NCBI GenBank assembly: GCA_030526455.1
Contig: JAUNCU010000088.1
Location: forward strand, 1 to 11,424
DNA length: 11,424 bases
DNA from: Bacteroidales bacterium
GTDB lineage: Bacteria; Bacteroidota; Bacteroidia; Bacteroidales; Muribaculaceae
Direction: 5' to 3'
Position numbers and translations under genes: made by a program. The notes beneath the pieces were generated by a model. The model was not told the DNA's origin and did not search any database. It saw only the letters and a program-made list of their open reading frames with translations. Position 1 is the first letter of the stretch, and each line of letters begins with the position of its first letter. Of the stretch, positions 1 through 7,802 are shown in pieces.

Positions 1-15
1 CCGATAAGTCTGATA

Positions 16-38
16 GCCCCGATTCCCCTCATCGGGGC
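16..38. repeat. Small GC-rich hairpin behind the terminator
   Basis: GCCCCGAT (16-23) and ATCGGGGC (31-38) form a perfect 8-bp stem with a 7-base loop, just beyond the susD terminator. On the plus strand it is followed by GAAAAAG and not by a T-run, and the minus-strand side also lacks one. It may be a backup structure to the terminator or part of the neighbouring locus outside the window. Confidence 0.5.
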
Positions 39-39
39 G

Positions 40-87
40 AAAAAGCGTGGGGGATAAGCCCGCTTTTTTGCGGTGCTTATCCCCCAC
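40..87 (-). terminator. Rho-independent terminator of the susC-susD operon
   Basis: A 12-bp perfect stem (GTGGGGGATAAG at 47-58 with CTTATCCCCCAC at 76-87) encloses a smaller CCGC/GCGG stem with a six-base loop. On the minus strand it is followed by GC and then five T residues (40-44), the usual form of an intrinsic terminator. It lies about 28 bp past the SusD stop codon and should end the susC-susD transcript. Confidence 0.85.
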
Positions 88-114
88 ATGGATGGTATGA
101 AAAAACCTATAACA

Positions 115-1767
115 TTACTTCTTCACGTCCCACCATACGTTGGCTTGTGTGCTGTTGTCGTTGTATTTAGCGGCAGCGGCTTTCACGTTGTCAGCGTTTA
201 CGGTAAATTCGCTTGATGGGTAGTAGAGGCGCTTGATGTAGGCTTCAGGTGTGTTGTTGGCTACATCGGCTGCTGAGCGCTGGAAGCCAGAATATACGTT
301 GGCAAATGGCATGAGGGTTGGCTTGTGGAACTGACGGTGGTCGGCCCAAGTTTCGAAGCAACCTTCCTGGAATTGGTCGAGGTATTTCTGGGTGAGGATC
401 TTGTCGAGAGCGGTGTTGCAGTTGCCAGCACGGTGGTCGTAGTTGGCAGTGGTGCCGTAGTAGTTAGGAGTAACGTCGGCAAGGTATTCTGCGATAATGC
501 CAGCGGGCACGCCGAGTTCTTCCATACTAGCGGTTACACCTGCTTCGTAAGCGCCCTTAGCATCGCCAGAGATGAGGCCGAGTTCGATAGCGATAGCCTT
601 GAGGAAGCATACTTCGCTAAACTTGATCAGAGGCACCTTGCGATACATGTCGCCGTAGTACCAAGGACCAATCTTAGCATAGTTGTTCACGAATTGGCCA
701 TTGTCCATAGCAGCACCTACGCCCGATGCCACGTGACCTGGGTCGGTACCGTCCCACACACCCACCATAGCGGGATCTTGGGTAGTGGTAACCTGTCCGG
801 CAGGTTCGAAGTGGATAGGAGCACGTGGGTCAACCTTTGCGGGAGCACCCTTGGCGTTGACGATAGCGGTGGTGATGTTGGGGTTGAGCGCTTGGTCGGC
901 AGCGGTAGGCCACTTCTGGCCACCGAGGTCGGTAACGAGGCGCTTGTAGGCGGTCGACATGTAGATCACGCCTGAGTTCTTGTGGTAGTAAATTGGGTTC
1001 TGGGTAGCGGTAGCGTCGCCCTGGGTGAGCATGCCCGATTCAGCGCTTGAAGTCATCACGCCAGCAGCCACAGCGGCAGCGGCTTCAGCCTTAGCCTTGG
1101 CAGGATCCACGTCGCTGATGCGCACAGCCATGCGCAGGCGCAGCGAGTTGGCAAACTTCTTCCAGAGGTTGGCGTCGCCGCCGTACACGAGGTCGTAGGC
1201 ACCGATGTTGTTGTTGGCACTGTTGTCGAGTTTAGCCACAGCGTCGGTGAGTTCGTCGAAGATGGTGTAATAGATATCCTTTTGGCTATCGTATTTAGGC
1301 TGGTCGATGTTGGCAGCGGCTTCGGTGTAAGGGATGTCGCCGAGGCAGTCGGTGAGGCGGAGCATCACGAAAGCCTTCCAGATGCGTGCGATTTGCACGG
1401 TGTTGTTGAATTTAGGCTTGTCGAGATTCGACTTAATCAGCGAGTTGGCATTGGTGAGCACGTTGTAACTGATGCTCCAGAGGCCGTCCACGTAGCGCGA
1501 GTCGATGTTGTAGTCGGAAGCCGACAGACCGTCGTTGGCACAGTATTCAGTGAATGTGCTGATCATTTCTTCTTCGATTGACTGCCAGTTTTGAGCGTAA
1601 GGAATACCACGGCTCTGGATGAGCACGAGTTGGAATTTAGGCTCCACGCTACCTGGTGTGGGGTTGTTGGGGTCGGTGTTCATTTCATCGAAGTCACCGG
1701 TGCACGAAGTGAGTGCCATAGCGGCTACCCCCATGCCGAATATGAAGGATTTAATAAACTTATTCAT
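115..1767 (-). CDS. SusD-like outer-membrane surface lipoprotein (SusD/RagB, SusD-like_2 type)
   Basis: This 550-residue protein is the substrate-binding lid of a SusC/SusD uptake complex and should sit on the outer face of the outer membrane. Seen directly: a lipoprotein signal with a hydrophobic segment (about 5-20) and an LTSC lipobox giving lipidated Cys22. It is followed by an acid-rich stretch (TGDFDE) like the surface-export signal of Bacteroidota lipoproteins. The early NTDPNNPT segment and the C-terminal end NVWWDVKK resemble the SusD-like_2 branch (PF12771) as I recall it. Length is normal for SusD proteins. The ATG start lies 30 bp after the susC stop, so the two genes should be one transcript, ended by the hairpin at 40-87. 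The frame is intact, unlike its partner. Substrate is unknown: no degradative enzyme is nearby. Family assignment is firm; the exact subfamily is less so. Confidence 0.93.
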   Translation of the reverse strand: MNKFIKSFIFGMGVAAMALTSCTGDFDEMNTDPNNPTPGSVEPKFQLVLIQSRGIPYAQNWQSIEEEMISTFTEYCANDGLSASDYNIDSRYVDGLWSISYNVLTNANSLIKSNLDKPKFNNTVQIARIWKAFVMLRLTDCLGDIPYTEAAANIDQPKYDSQKDIYYTIFDELTDAVAKLDNSANNNIGAYDLVYGGDANLWKKFANSLRLRMAVRISDVDPAKAKAEAAAAVAAGVMTSSAESGMLTQGDATATQNPIYYHKNSGVIYMSTAYKRLVTDLGGQKWPTAADQALNPNITTAIVNAKGAPAKVDPRAPIHFEPAGQVTTTQDPAMVGVWDGTDPGHVASGVGAAMDNGQFVNNYAKIGPWYYGDMYRKVPLIKFSEVCFLKAIAIELGLISGDAKGAYEAGVTASMEELGVPAGIIAEYLADVTPNYYGTTANYDHRAGNCNTALDKILTQKYLDQFQEGCFETWADHRQFHKPTLMPFANVYSGFQRSAADVANNTPEAYIKRLYYPSSEFTVNADNVKAAAAKYNDNSTQANVWWDVKK

Positions 1768-1797
1768 AATGCTTATTCTTAATTTAAGTGAGGGGAA

Positions 1798-4700
1798 TTA
1801 GAATGTAACGTTGAGGTTGAAACCAAATGTGCGGGTAGATGGGAGCGCAGCGGTTTCCACGCCCTGACCATTACCGGTAGAATAAGTACATTCAGGATCG
1901 AAACCTGGGAGTTTGTTGTAGATGAAGCAGAGGTTGTTAGCCACAGCGCTGAGTTTCATGCCGCTGATCACTGTGCCGTGGAACCACTTGCTTGGCAGTG
2001 TCCAAGAGAGGTTCACTTCGCGCAGGCGAATGTTGGTAGCATCGTAGATGTAGTTTTCGATGTTGCCGTAGAATTGGCCCCAGTAAGAAGTTGGGTCGAG
2101 TTCAACGGTGTTGGGCAGACCGGTGTTCACGTTCACGCCAGGAGCCACGAGACCCTTGCCAGTTGAGTAGTATTCGGCACGGCCAGCAACGGTTTCCTTG
2201 GTTTGACCGTTAGATTGCAGACGCATCATTGACTGGAGGTAGATGTCGCCACCATAGCGGCAGTCGATGAGGAAGCCGAGTGAGAGGTTCTTGTAGGTGA
2301 ATGAAGAACCAAGGCTACCGGTCCAGTTGGGGTTCATGTTACCGCTGCAGCGGAGTTCTGAACTTACCACGTATTTACCGTTGTCGCCCACCAGGCGGTT
2401 ACCGTCCTTGTCGTAGGTGAAGCCGTTGGTGTAGATTTGTCCGTAAGGTTCGCCCACCTTAGCGAGCACGTAGCAGTTCTGACCCATTGGGCGAGCCAGT
2501 GTGATAGAAGTTACGCCGTCGGCGAGTTCTACTACCTTAGAGGTGTTCTTCGACCAGTTGATCCATGCATCCCAAGTGAAATCCTTGGTCTTCACTGGAG
2601 TGGCAGTGATTTGGAGTTCAATACCGTGGTTGTCTACACGGCCAGCGTTGATGTAGCGGCTTTCGTAACCCGAGGTGATTGACGATGGCATAGAGATGAT
2701 TTGGTCGTAGGCACGCTTGGTGTAGTAGGTGAAGTCGATGCCTAAGCGGTTGTTGAAGAAGCGAACGTCGAAACCAAATTCTGCCGACTTGATAGTTTCG
2801 GGCTTGAGGTTGGCGTTAGCCTTTGCCGATGGTTCGGCCACACCCATGAGGCCACCAGGAAGGTTCTGGATGGTGGTGAGGGTTGAGAGAAGTTGGTATG
2901 GGTCGGTGTCGTTACCTGCTTCTGCATAAGAAGCGCGCAACTTAGCGAATGAAATCCATGCTGGCATTTCGCCACCCACTTTGCGTACCATGTCGGATAC
3001 TACCCAGCCGAGCGACACTGATGGATAGAAGAACGAGCGGTTTTCCTTTGGAAGGGTCGATGACCAGTCGTTACGTGCAGTCACGTCGAGGTAGAGGTAG
3101 TTGTCCCAAGAGAGTTGACCGAGGGCGTAGATTGAGTTGATGGCCTTTTCGCTGCGGTAGTTGCTCATGCTCACGCTCATACCGTTTTGGATGGTGTAGA
3201 GTTCAGGAATGTTAAGACCTGTAGCGAGTGCATATACCGAACTATACTTGCGGTTCATCATGTTGCCACCAAATGAGAGCATACCAGAGATCTTGCTGTC
3301 GTTGATATTGTCCTTCATGGCAGTGATGAGGAAGTCGGCGTTGTATTCAGTCATGTTGCTTTCGTCGAAGCGATAGCGACCGTTGGCCCAAGTAGATGAA
3401 GACACGAGACCGTGACGAATCTTCTTTTCCACCTTCTTGTTGTAGGTGTCGCCACCGAAGCGCACTTGTGCCTTCAGCCAGTCGGTGAACTGATAAGTGA
3501 GGCTTGCGAAACCGTTGATACGGTGGGTGATGTCTTCGTTCTTGGTGAGGTTAACGATAGCGTAAGGGTTGTTAACCACGGTGAGAGGAGCCTTGTCGGG
3601 TGATGCCCATGGATACCAGTCGAGGATCTTGCCGTTTTCGTCAAATACGTCCTTCATTTCGTGCAGGTTGATGCTGCGAGGAGTGTAGATGAGCGAGAAG
3701 ATGGGGTTGATGCCTGATGCTGAGAATTCAGGACGTCCTTCACCCTTCTGATAGGTGTAGTTCAACTTAGCGTCGAGTGTGAGGTTCTTGAACAATTCAC
3801 CGCCGGCACGAATCGAGAGGTTGGTCTTGGTGAGTTTGTTGTTAGGAATCACGCCCTTGCGCTGCATGTGCGACAGACCCACGCGATAGTTCATCTTCGC
3901 TGCTGCGCCCGACACGTCGAGTGAGTTGGTCCATGATGTACCGGTGTCCATGAAGTCGCTGAAGTTGTTGTTCTTCGCTTCCATAGCGCGAGTTTGGCCG
4001 GTCCAGTCGGTAACCACGGTGCCCATGGCAGGACCCCAAGAGTTACGTGAAGTGGCCACATACTGGCCGTTGGCACCCTGGCCATATTCGTTCTGGAATT
4101 CGGGTTGAATCATCACGTTCTCGAAAGTGAAGTTGGAGTTGAAACTCACTTGTGTGCGACCTTCCTGTCCTTTCTTGGTGGTTACCAAGATCACACCGTT
4201 ACCACCGCGTGTACCATAGAGTGCGGTAGCAGAAGGGCCTTTCAGAACTGAGATCGATTCGATATCGTCGGCGTTGAGGAGCGACATACCGTCACCGGTG
4301 TCGGCATAGCCAGCACCCCATGAGTTGGTGTTCACGTCGTCTACACCAGGAGAGTTGTCGAATGGAATACCGTCGACTACCACCAGTGGGAGGTTGTTGC
4401 CGGCAATTGAGTTGTTACCACGAATCACGATACGGTTACTACCGCCTGGCACTGAAGTACCGGTCACGTTCATACCGGCGATCTTGCCGCTGAGTGAGGT
4501 GGCGATATTGGCGGTGCGGTTTTCGATGAGCGATTCACCCTTGAGGTCTTGCACTGCATAACCGAGGGCTTTCTTTTCGCGCTTCATGCCGAGAGCGGTT
4601 ACCACCACTTCGTTGAGCGCTGTGCCCGATTCGGCGAGTTCGATGGTGTAGTTGCTAGAGCCTGTGAGCGCCACTTCCTTGGTTTCGTAGCCCACATACG

Positions 4701-4955
4701 ACACGATGAGGGCCTTGGCGCCTGAAGTCGGTTGAGAGAGAATTTACCGTTGGCATCGGTTGCGGCACCTGTGTTGGAACCTTTCACCTTCACTGATGCA
4801 CCAATAAGTGGTTCACCGTTGGCGTCGGTCACTGTACCCACTACTTTGCTTTGGTTTTGCGCTGAGGCGGTGAAGCCTATGCCTGCATCCTGCAAGCCCA
4901 CGATTGGGGTGCTGCACGCAAACATCAACGCTACTAATAGACTGGTCTTTTTCAT
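1798..4955 (-). pseudogene. SusC-like TonB-dependent outer-membrane transporter, split by a one-base deletion
   Basis: The gene encodes the barrel partner of the adjacent SusD protein, importing SusD-bound oligomers with TonB energy. It is read in two pieces. The N-terminal piece starts at ATG 4955 and is in frame to about 4734. The larger piece (stop at 1798) is open through 4704, where the first formal start is only an internal GTG. Adding one base near 4733 (CTC-AAC back to CTC-CAA-CCG) restores 1052 residues, normal for SusC. Restored order: signal peptide 1-32 (cut after TASA); carboxypeptidase-regulatory-like domain about 36-110 (GTVTDANGEPLIGASV); SusC signature with ALNEVVVTALG; plug domain with VVDGIPFD and a run resembling VLKGPSATALYG; then the beta barrel ending in aromatic NVTF. 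No other break is seen in the remaining 968 codons. It may therefore be a sequencing error or a very recent mutation. No clean TAnnTTTG promoter box is seen upstream. Confidence 0.9.
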
Positions 4956-5106
4956 ACGTCTTGAGTAGTTTGTTTGGTTGATTTATGTTAATAAAAAATT
5001 GTCCCCTAATTTAAACAATAGGATCGACCGCAACACGCGTGATTTTCTCGAGTATTTTGGCCTTTCCTGGTTTTCCGCCTACAAATTTGGCGAAAATCCT
5101 CCATTT

Positions 5107-5182
5107 GCACAAATTTTTGCTACAAAAAATGGATAAAAACGGGGTTTTTGACCATCCATTTTTATCCATTTTGCAAAAGTGC
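5107..5182. repeat. Long imperfect hairpin with alternative pairings upstream of susC
   Basis: A perfect 14-bp inverted repeat joins AAAATGGATAAAAA (5126-5139) with TTTTTATCCATTTT (5159-5172). It extends outward through TTTTGC/GCAAAA (5115-5120 with 5173-5178) and GCAC/GTGC (5107-5110 with 5179-5182). The same left arm can pair differently: ATGGAT (5129-5134) with a second ATCCAT (5154-5159), together with AAAAAC/GTTTTT (5135-5140 with 5144-5149). The two folds exclude each other. It lies about 150-230 bp upstream of the susC start and might be a leader structure, a terminator without a good T-run, or simply AT-rich palindromic DNA. Confidence 0.55.
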
Positions 5183-5200
5183 TATTTTGAGGCCGCCTGT

Positions 5201-5225
5201 GGGGGAGGGAGGGAGGGAGGGAGAG
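5201..5225 (+). repeat. GGGA tandem tract, potential G-quadruplex
   Basis: Five runs of three or more G, each separated by a single A, lie on the plus strand, a perfect fit to the G3-N1 quadruplex pattern with very short loops. The minus strand, the template-like strand for right-to-left transcription, is the matching C-rich strand. The tract is a four-base tandem repeat and so could also change length by slippage. It lies about 250 bp upstream of susC. Confidence 0.75.
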
Positions 5226-5366
5226 ACCGTCAGAATACTCGGCTCGCCACCATACCCCCACCCTCTCCGAGGCCCTTTTCTTTGTGACCCTCTATCTCCA
5301 AGACCGCGCTCCCACATGCTTGCATAGAATTCACCACAACAAACCCAATCCACCCAAAAACGAAAC

Positions 5367-5407
5367 CAACTTTATAACAAAAGAACCGTCCCTTTGTTAT
5401 AAAGTTG
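5367..5407 (+). repeat. REP-like hairpin, left copy
   Basis: A perfect 15-bp stem (CAACTTTATAACAAA with its complement at 5393-5407) carries an 11-base loop, AGAACCGTCCC. The core 5373-5403 recurs as a perfect 31-bp inverted copy at 5488-5518. The form (a short palindrome with a fixed GC-rich loop) resembles REP elements. The GGGACGGTTCT-type core is, from memory, common among short dispersed palindromes in several bacterial phyla. Confidence 0.7.
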
Positions 5408-5486
5408 ATGATAATTCATCACTTATTCTGTTTATTTTTACTATTATTTGTAATAAACTAAATTATATTCAATTATTGTTTATAAC

Positions 5487-5522
5487 TTTTATAACAAAGG
5501 GACGGTTCTTTTGTTATAGAGA
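5487..5522 (-). repeat. REP-like hairpin, right copy, directly after the transferase stop codon
   Basis: This is the inverted copy of the hairpin at 5367-5407: TATAACAAA (5490-5498) pairs with TTTGTTATA (5510-5518) around the loop GGGACGGTTCT. The 31-bp core is identical to the left copy. The two copies are separated by about 80 bp of very AT-rich DNA, so the whole 5367-5522 resembles a BIME or a small MITE. It ends about 14 bp from the stop codon of the upstream gene, where REP pairs often lie and can protect mRNA 3' ends. Confidence 0.7.
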
Positions 5523-5535
5523 ATTTGGGGTGCTT

Positions 5536-7509
5536 TCAGCGGAGGATGAGTTGGTTGGTGTTCATGCGGTGCATGTATTGCTGGATGAGCGATTTCAGTT
5601 CGGCTTCGAGGCGTGGCTGCTCTGCCACCTTGCCGGCGAGGTTTTGCTTGAGCAGCGGATCGGTCTTGAAGCGGTAGAGGGCCTTGGTGGCCTTGCCGTC
5701 CCACTGCAGCATCCACGGGCCTTTGAAGTATTGGTAGATGCCGTTGTTGTAGTTGAAAGCCCAGGTGTCTTGGGCTGGGGTGCGCAGCAAGTCGCAGCCA
5801 AATGCCACGTAGGGCTTGTCGTAGCCCAGCATGCCCATGAGCGTGGGCAGCACGTCGATTTGCTGCGCTATCACATCCTGCTTCAGCCCGGGCTCGAGAC
5901 TGCCGTCGGGCGTGTAGAAGGCGATGGGTATGCTGTAGATGCCCTGGTCGGTCTTGTAGTAGGGATGGGTGTTCTGGTTGGTGTGGTCGGCCACGAGCAC
6001 GAAGATGGTGTTTCCATACCACGGCTGCTTGCTGGCGCTCTCGAAGAAGCGGCGCAGGGCCATGTCGGTGTAGCGGATGCACTTGTGGATGGGTTCGCCT
6101 TCCTCCTTATAGACGTGCTCATACTGCTGCGGCACCTTGAAGGGGTGGTGCGACGAAGCGGTGAACACGGTGGCGAGGAAGGGCTGCTTGAAGCCATTCA
6201 CCTGGCGCACCATGTGCTGCAGATAAGGCTCGTCCCATATGGCCCAAATGCCATCGTAGTCGGCATCGCCAGCGCCAGCGGCGTCGGCATTGTATTCGGT
6301 GCGGCCGTAGTAGCGGTCGTAGCCCGTGGCGCGCGCAAAGGCCTCGAAACCCATCGACCCGTTGTCGGCGCCGTGGAAGAAGGCGCTGTAGTACCCCTTC
6401 TCGTGAAGCATGCCAGCGAGGCCGGTGAGATCGTTCATCGAGGCGGGCGTGAGAAAGAAGGGCTCCACCATCATGGGGATGCTCGAGAGGGTCGACGGCA
6501 TGGCGTCGATGCTCTTGCGGCCATTGGCGAAGGTGTATTCAAAGGTGAGGCTCTTCGCCAGCAGCGAGTCCACGAAGGGGGTGTAACCTTTGTAGCGGCC
6601 GCCGTCGAGGTCGCGATTGAGGCTGCCGATGTATTCTCGGCCCAGACTCTCCACGATGAGCACCACCACATTCTTGCGCTGCATCTTCGCCCCTGCCGCG
6701 GGCTGGTGCACGGGGCTGTAGAGGGCGAGCATCTGCTTTTCGTCGGTGAAATACTTTGGCACTTCAAACACGTTTTTCCCTATCGTGCGCAGCAGCGAGA
6801 AGGGCGTGTTGAGCACGATGGCCGCCTCGGTGGGATGGTTCACGTATTGATTGGCATTGCTCACCGTGATAGGGCGCACGGAGTGCGACAGACCGCCACG
6901 CATGCCGCCCAGGATGCAAGGCACCATCACCACGATCGACGCCACCATGGCCAGCGAATAGCGCCACCAGCATAGCGAGGCTCGCTTCAATTCGTAGTCG
7001 CGATACAGGCGCCATAGCCCGTAGATGAGCGCCGCGCCTATGAGCACCAGATACCAGTGCCTCAGGATTTCGGTACCGAAGATGCCCGCGAGGTTGCCCT
7101 CGTTGCTGAATTCGCTGAACACCGTGCTGGTGGTGCGACGCGAGGTGTACTGAAAGTAGACGCAGTCACACATGTTCATCACCACGGCCACGCCATTCAC
7201 CGCCACAAATATCCAGCGGCACACCTTGTGGTAGAGCGGCGTCTCCTTGCCGTGCCACGGCAGCAGCATCAGCACTATCCACAGCACATTAGTGTACATG
7301 ATAGCCGAAGAGTCGAACACGAATCCGCCCCTGAGCATCTCCCACAGGTGGCCCATCGACAGTCCATCGGCAAAGGCGCTGTAATTCACCGCCAAAAACA
7401 CCAGGCGGCACAAGAAATACACCACATAGGCCACCGCCAAATTAGCCACCACAGCAGCAACAGGCCCCCAAAGGCTACCACTAAAAATATGTCGAATTTT
7501 CCGAATCAT
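5536..7509 (-). CDS. LtaS-like membrane sulfatase-fold transferase, paralog A
   Basis: This 657-residue inner-membrane protein has an LTA-synthase-like alkaline-phosphatase-fold domain facing the periplasm. Such enzymes transfer a phospho-alcohol head group from a lipid to a glycan or lipid. Five membrane segments lie near 17-42, 66-85, 97-118, 152-169 and 182-202. The catalytic domain starts near 280: metal-site Glu287 (VVVLIVES), probable nucleophile Ser333 (NGRKSIDAMPS), His454/455 (SSHHPF) and Asp508-His509 (VADHTN). The frame stays open to a TTG at 7584, but I choose the ATG at 7509 (7515 is also possible): it matches the paralog's start, and a TAnnTTTG box lies inside the extension. Long stretches match the gene at 9402-11369, including the last 17 residues. 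Bacteroidota are not known to make lipoteichoic acid, so substrate is open. The family is clear; the reaction is inferred. Confidence 0.88.
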   Translation of the reverse strand: MIRKIRHIFSGSLWGPVAAVVANLAVAYVVYFLCRLVFLAVNYSAFADGLSMGHLWEMLRGGFVFDSSAIMYTNVLWIVLMLLPWHGKETPLYHKVCRWIFVAVNGVAVVMNMCDCVYFQYTSRRTTSTVFSEFSNEGNLAGIFGTEILRHWYLVLIGAALIYGLWRLYRDYELKRASLCWWRYSLAMVASIVVMVPCILGGMRGGLSHSVRPITVSNANQYVNHPTEAAIVLNTPFSLLRTIGKNVFEVPKYFTDEKQMLALYSPVHQPAAGAKMQRKNVVVLIVESLGREYIGSLNRDLDGGRYKGYTPFVDSLLAKSLTFEYTFANGRKSIDAMPSTLSSIPMMVEPFFLTPASMNDLTGLAGMLHEKGYYSAFFHGADNGSMGFEAFARATGYDRYYGRTEYNADAAGAGDADYDGIWAIWDEPYLQHMVRQVNGFKQPFLATVFTASSHHPFKVPQQYEHVYKEEGEPIHKCIRYTDMALRRFFESASKQPWYGNTIFVLVADHTNQNTHPYYKTDQGIYSIPIAFYTPDGSLEPGLKQDVIAQQIDVLPTLMGMLGYDKPYVAFGCDLLRTPAQDTWAFNYNNGIYQYFKGPWMLQWDGKATKALYRFKTDPLLKQNLAGKVAEQPRLEAELKSLIQQYMHRMNTNQLILR

Positions 7510-7571
7510 AACCATGAGAAAAATAGTAAACAGAAAAGAAATCGCATAGTAAAAATGCAAAAATCCAATTG

Positions 7572-7579
7572 CAAAATTA
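7572..7579 (-). promoter_or_regulatory. Candidate -7 box of a Bacteroidota promoter for paralog A
   Basis: The minus strand reads TAATTTTG, an exact fit to the Bacteroidota -7 consensus TAnnTTTG. A TTTG lies 23 bases upstream as a possible -33 box, slightly farther than usual. Transcription from here would begin near 7565 and leave a leader of about 50 bases before the ATG at 7509. It would also exclude the TTG at 7584 as the start. Confidence 0.45.
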
Positions 7580-7650
7580 ACCAAAAAAGAGCATATCTAA
7601 AACAAAAAACACATATCAGACTGATTACCAAATAATTTACAGCAGAATTT

Positions 7651-7760
7651 CACATTTTTCCATATGTTTTTCACCCATTTCCCCACATTTTTCCATATAT
7701 TTCAGCACCTAGTTTCACATTTTTCCATATGTTTCGCACCCATTCCCACACATTTTTCCA
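7651..7760. repeat. Degenerate ~33-bp tandem repeat, four units
   Basis: CACATTTTTCCA begins at 7651, 7684, 7716 and 7749, that is with spacings of 33, 32 and 33 bp. The first three units continue as CATTTTTCCATAT and then a looser CAC-rich part. The fourth is truncated after the core. The array lies 75-185 bp upstream of the candidate promoter of paralog A. The spacing is close to three helical turns, so the cores would face the same side of the DNA. Repeat identity is too low for a CRISPR array. Confidence 0.75.
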
Positions 7761-7774
7761 GCATCACAGCCAAA

Positions 7775-7795
7775 AGCGGAGGATGGGTTGGTTGG
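7775..7795. repeat. Direct repeat, left copy: orphan copy of the 3' end of the LtaS-like genes
   Basis: This 21-bp stretch (AGCGGAGGATG, then G, then GTTGGTTGG) matches the last codons (NQLILR and the final base of the stop) of both LtaS-like genes at 20 of 21 positions. Here it stands alone: the stop codon is not preserved and no further homology extends on either side. With the copy at 9404-9424 it brackets the AlbA_2 gene. It may be a displaced gene end left by an insertion or the last trace of a third paralog. Confidence 0.7.
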
Positions 7796-7802
7796 AAAAA
7801 CA

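Larger units (their letters stand above)
4956..5535. other. 580-bp gene-free region between the LtaS-like paralog A and susC
   Basis: I see no convincing gene here; the open frames are short or are shadows of the neighbouring genes. The region must contain the susC promoter and leader, and the 3' end of the upstream transferase transcript. From right to left it holds a pair of inverted hairpins (5367-5522), a plain stretch (about 5226-5366), a GGGA tract (5201-5225), a set of overlapping hairpins (5107-5182) and the likely susC leader (4956-5106). No intrinsic terminator with a T-run is obvious after the transferase gene. Confidence 0.7.

Noticed and set aside
325..975. A 216-codon open frame on the plus strand within susD
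   Set aside because: It is antisense to a clear SusD gene, without motif or plausible start context.
4702..4704. GTG at 4704 as the start of a 968-residue SusC protein
   Set aside because: It lies inside the conserved segment LIVSYVGYETKEV; a protein starting there would lack the signal peptide, which lies in the adjacent frame upstream.
5487..5522. The right REP-like hairpin as an intrinsic terminator for paralog A
   Set aside because: The stem is mostly A/T, the loop is GC-rich, and no T-run follows on the minus strand, so an intrinsic terminator is unlikely.
5284..6975. A 563-codon open frame on the plus strand opposite paralog A
   Set aside because: It has the same antisense composition pattern, and its beginning runs through the inverted REP-like hairpins; no recognisable domain.
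7651..7760. The 33-bp periodic repeats as a CRISPR array
   Set aside because: Only a 12-15 bp core is kept, there are no unique spacers of constant length between exact repeats, and no cas gene is present.
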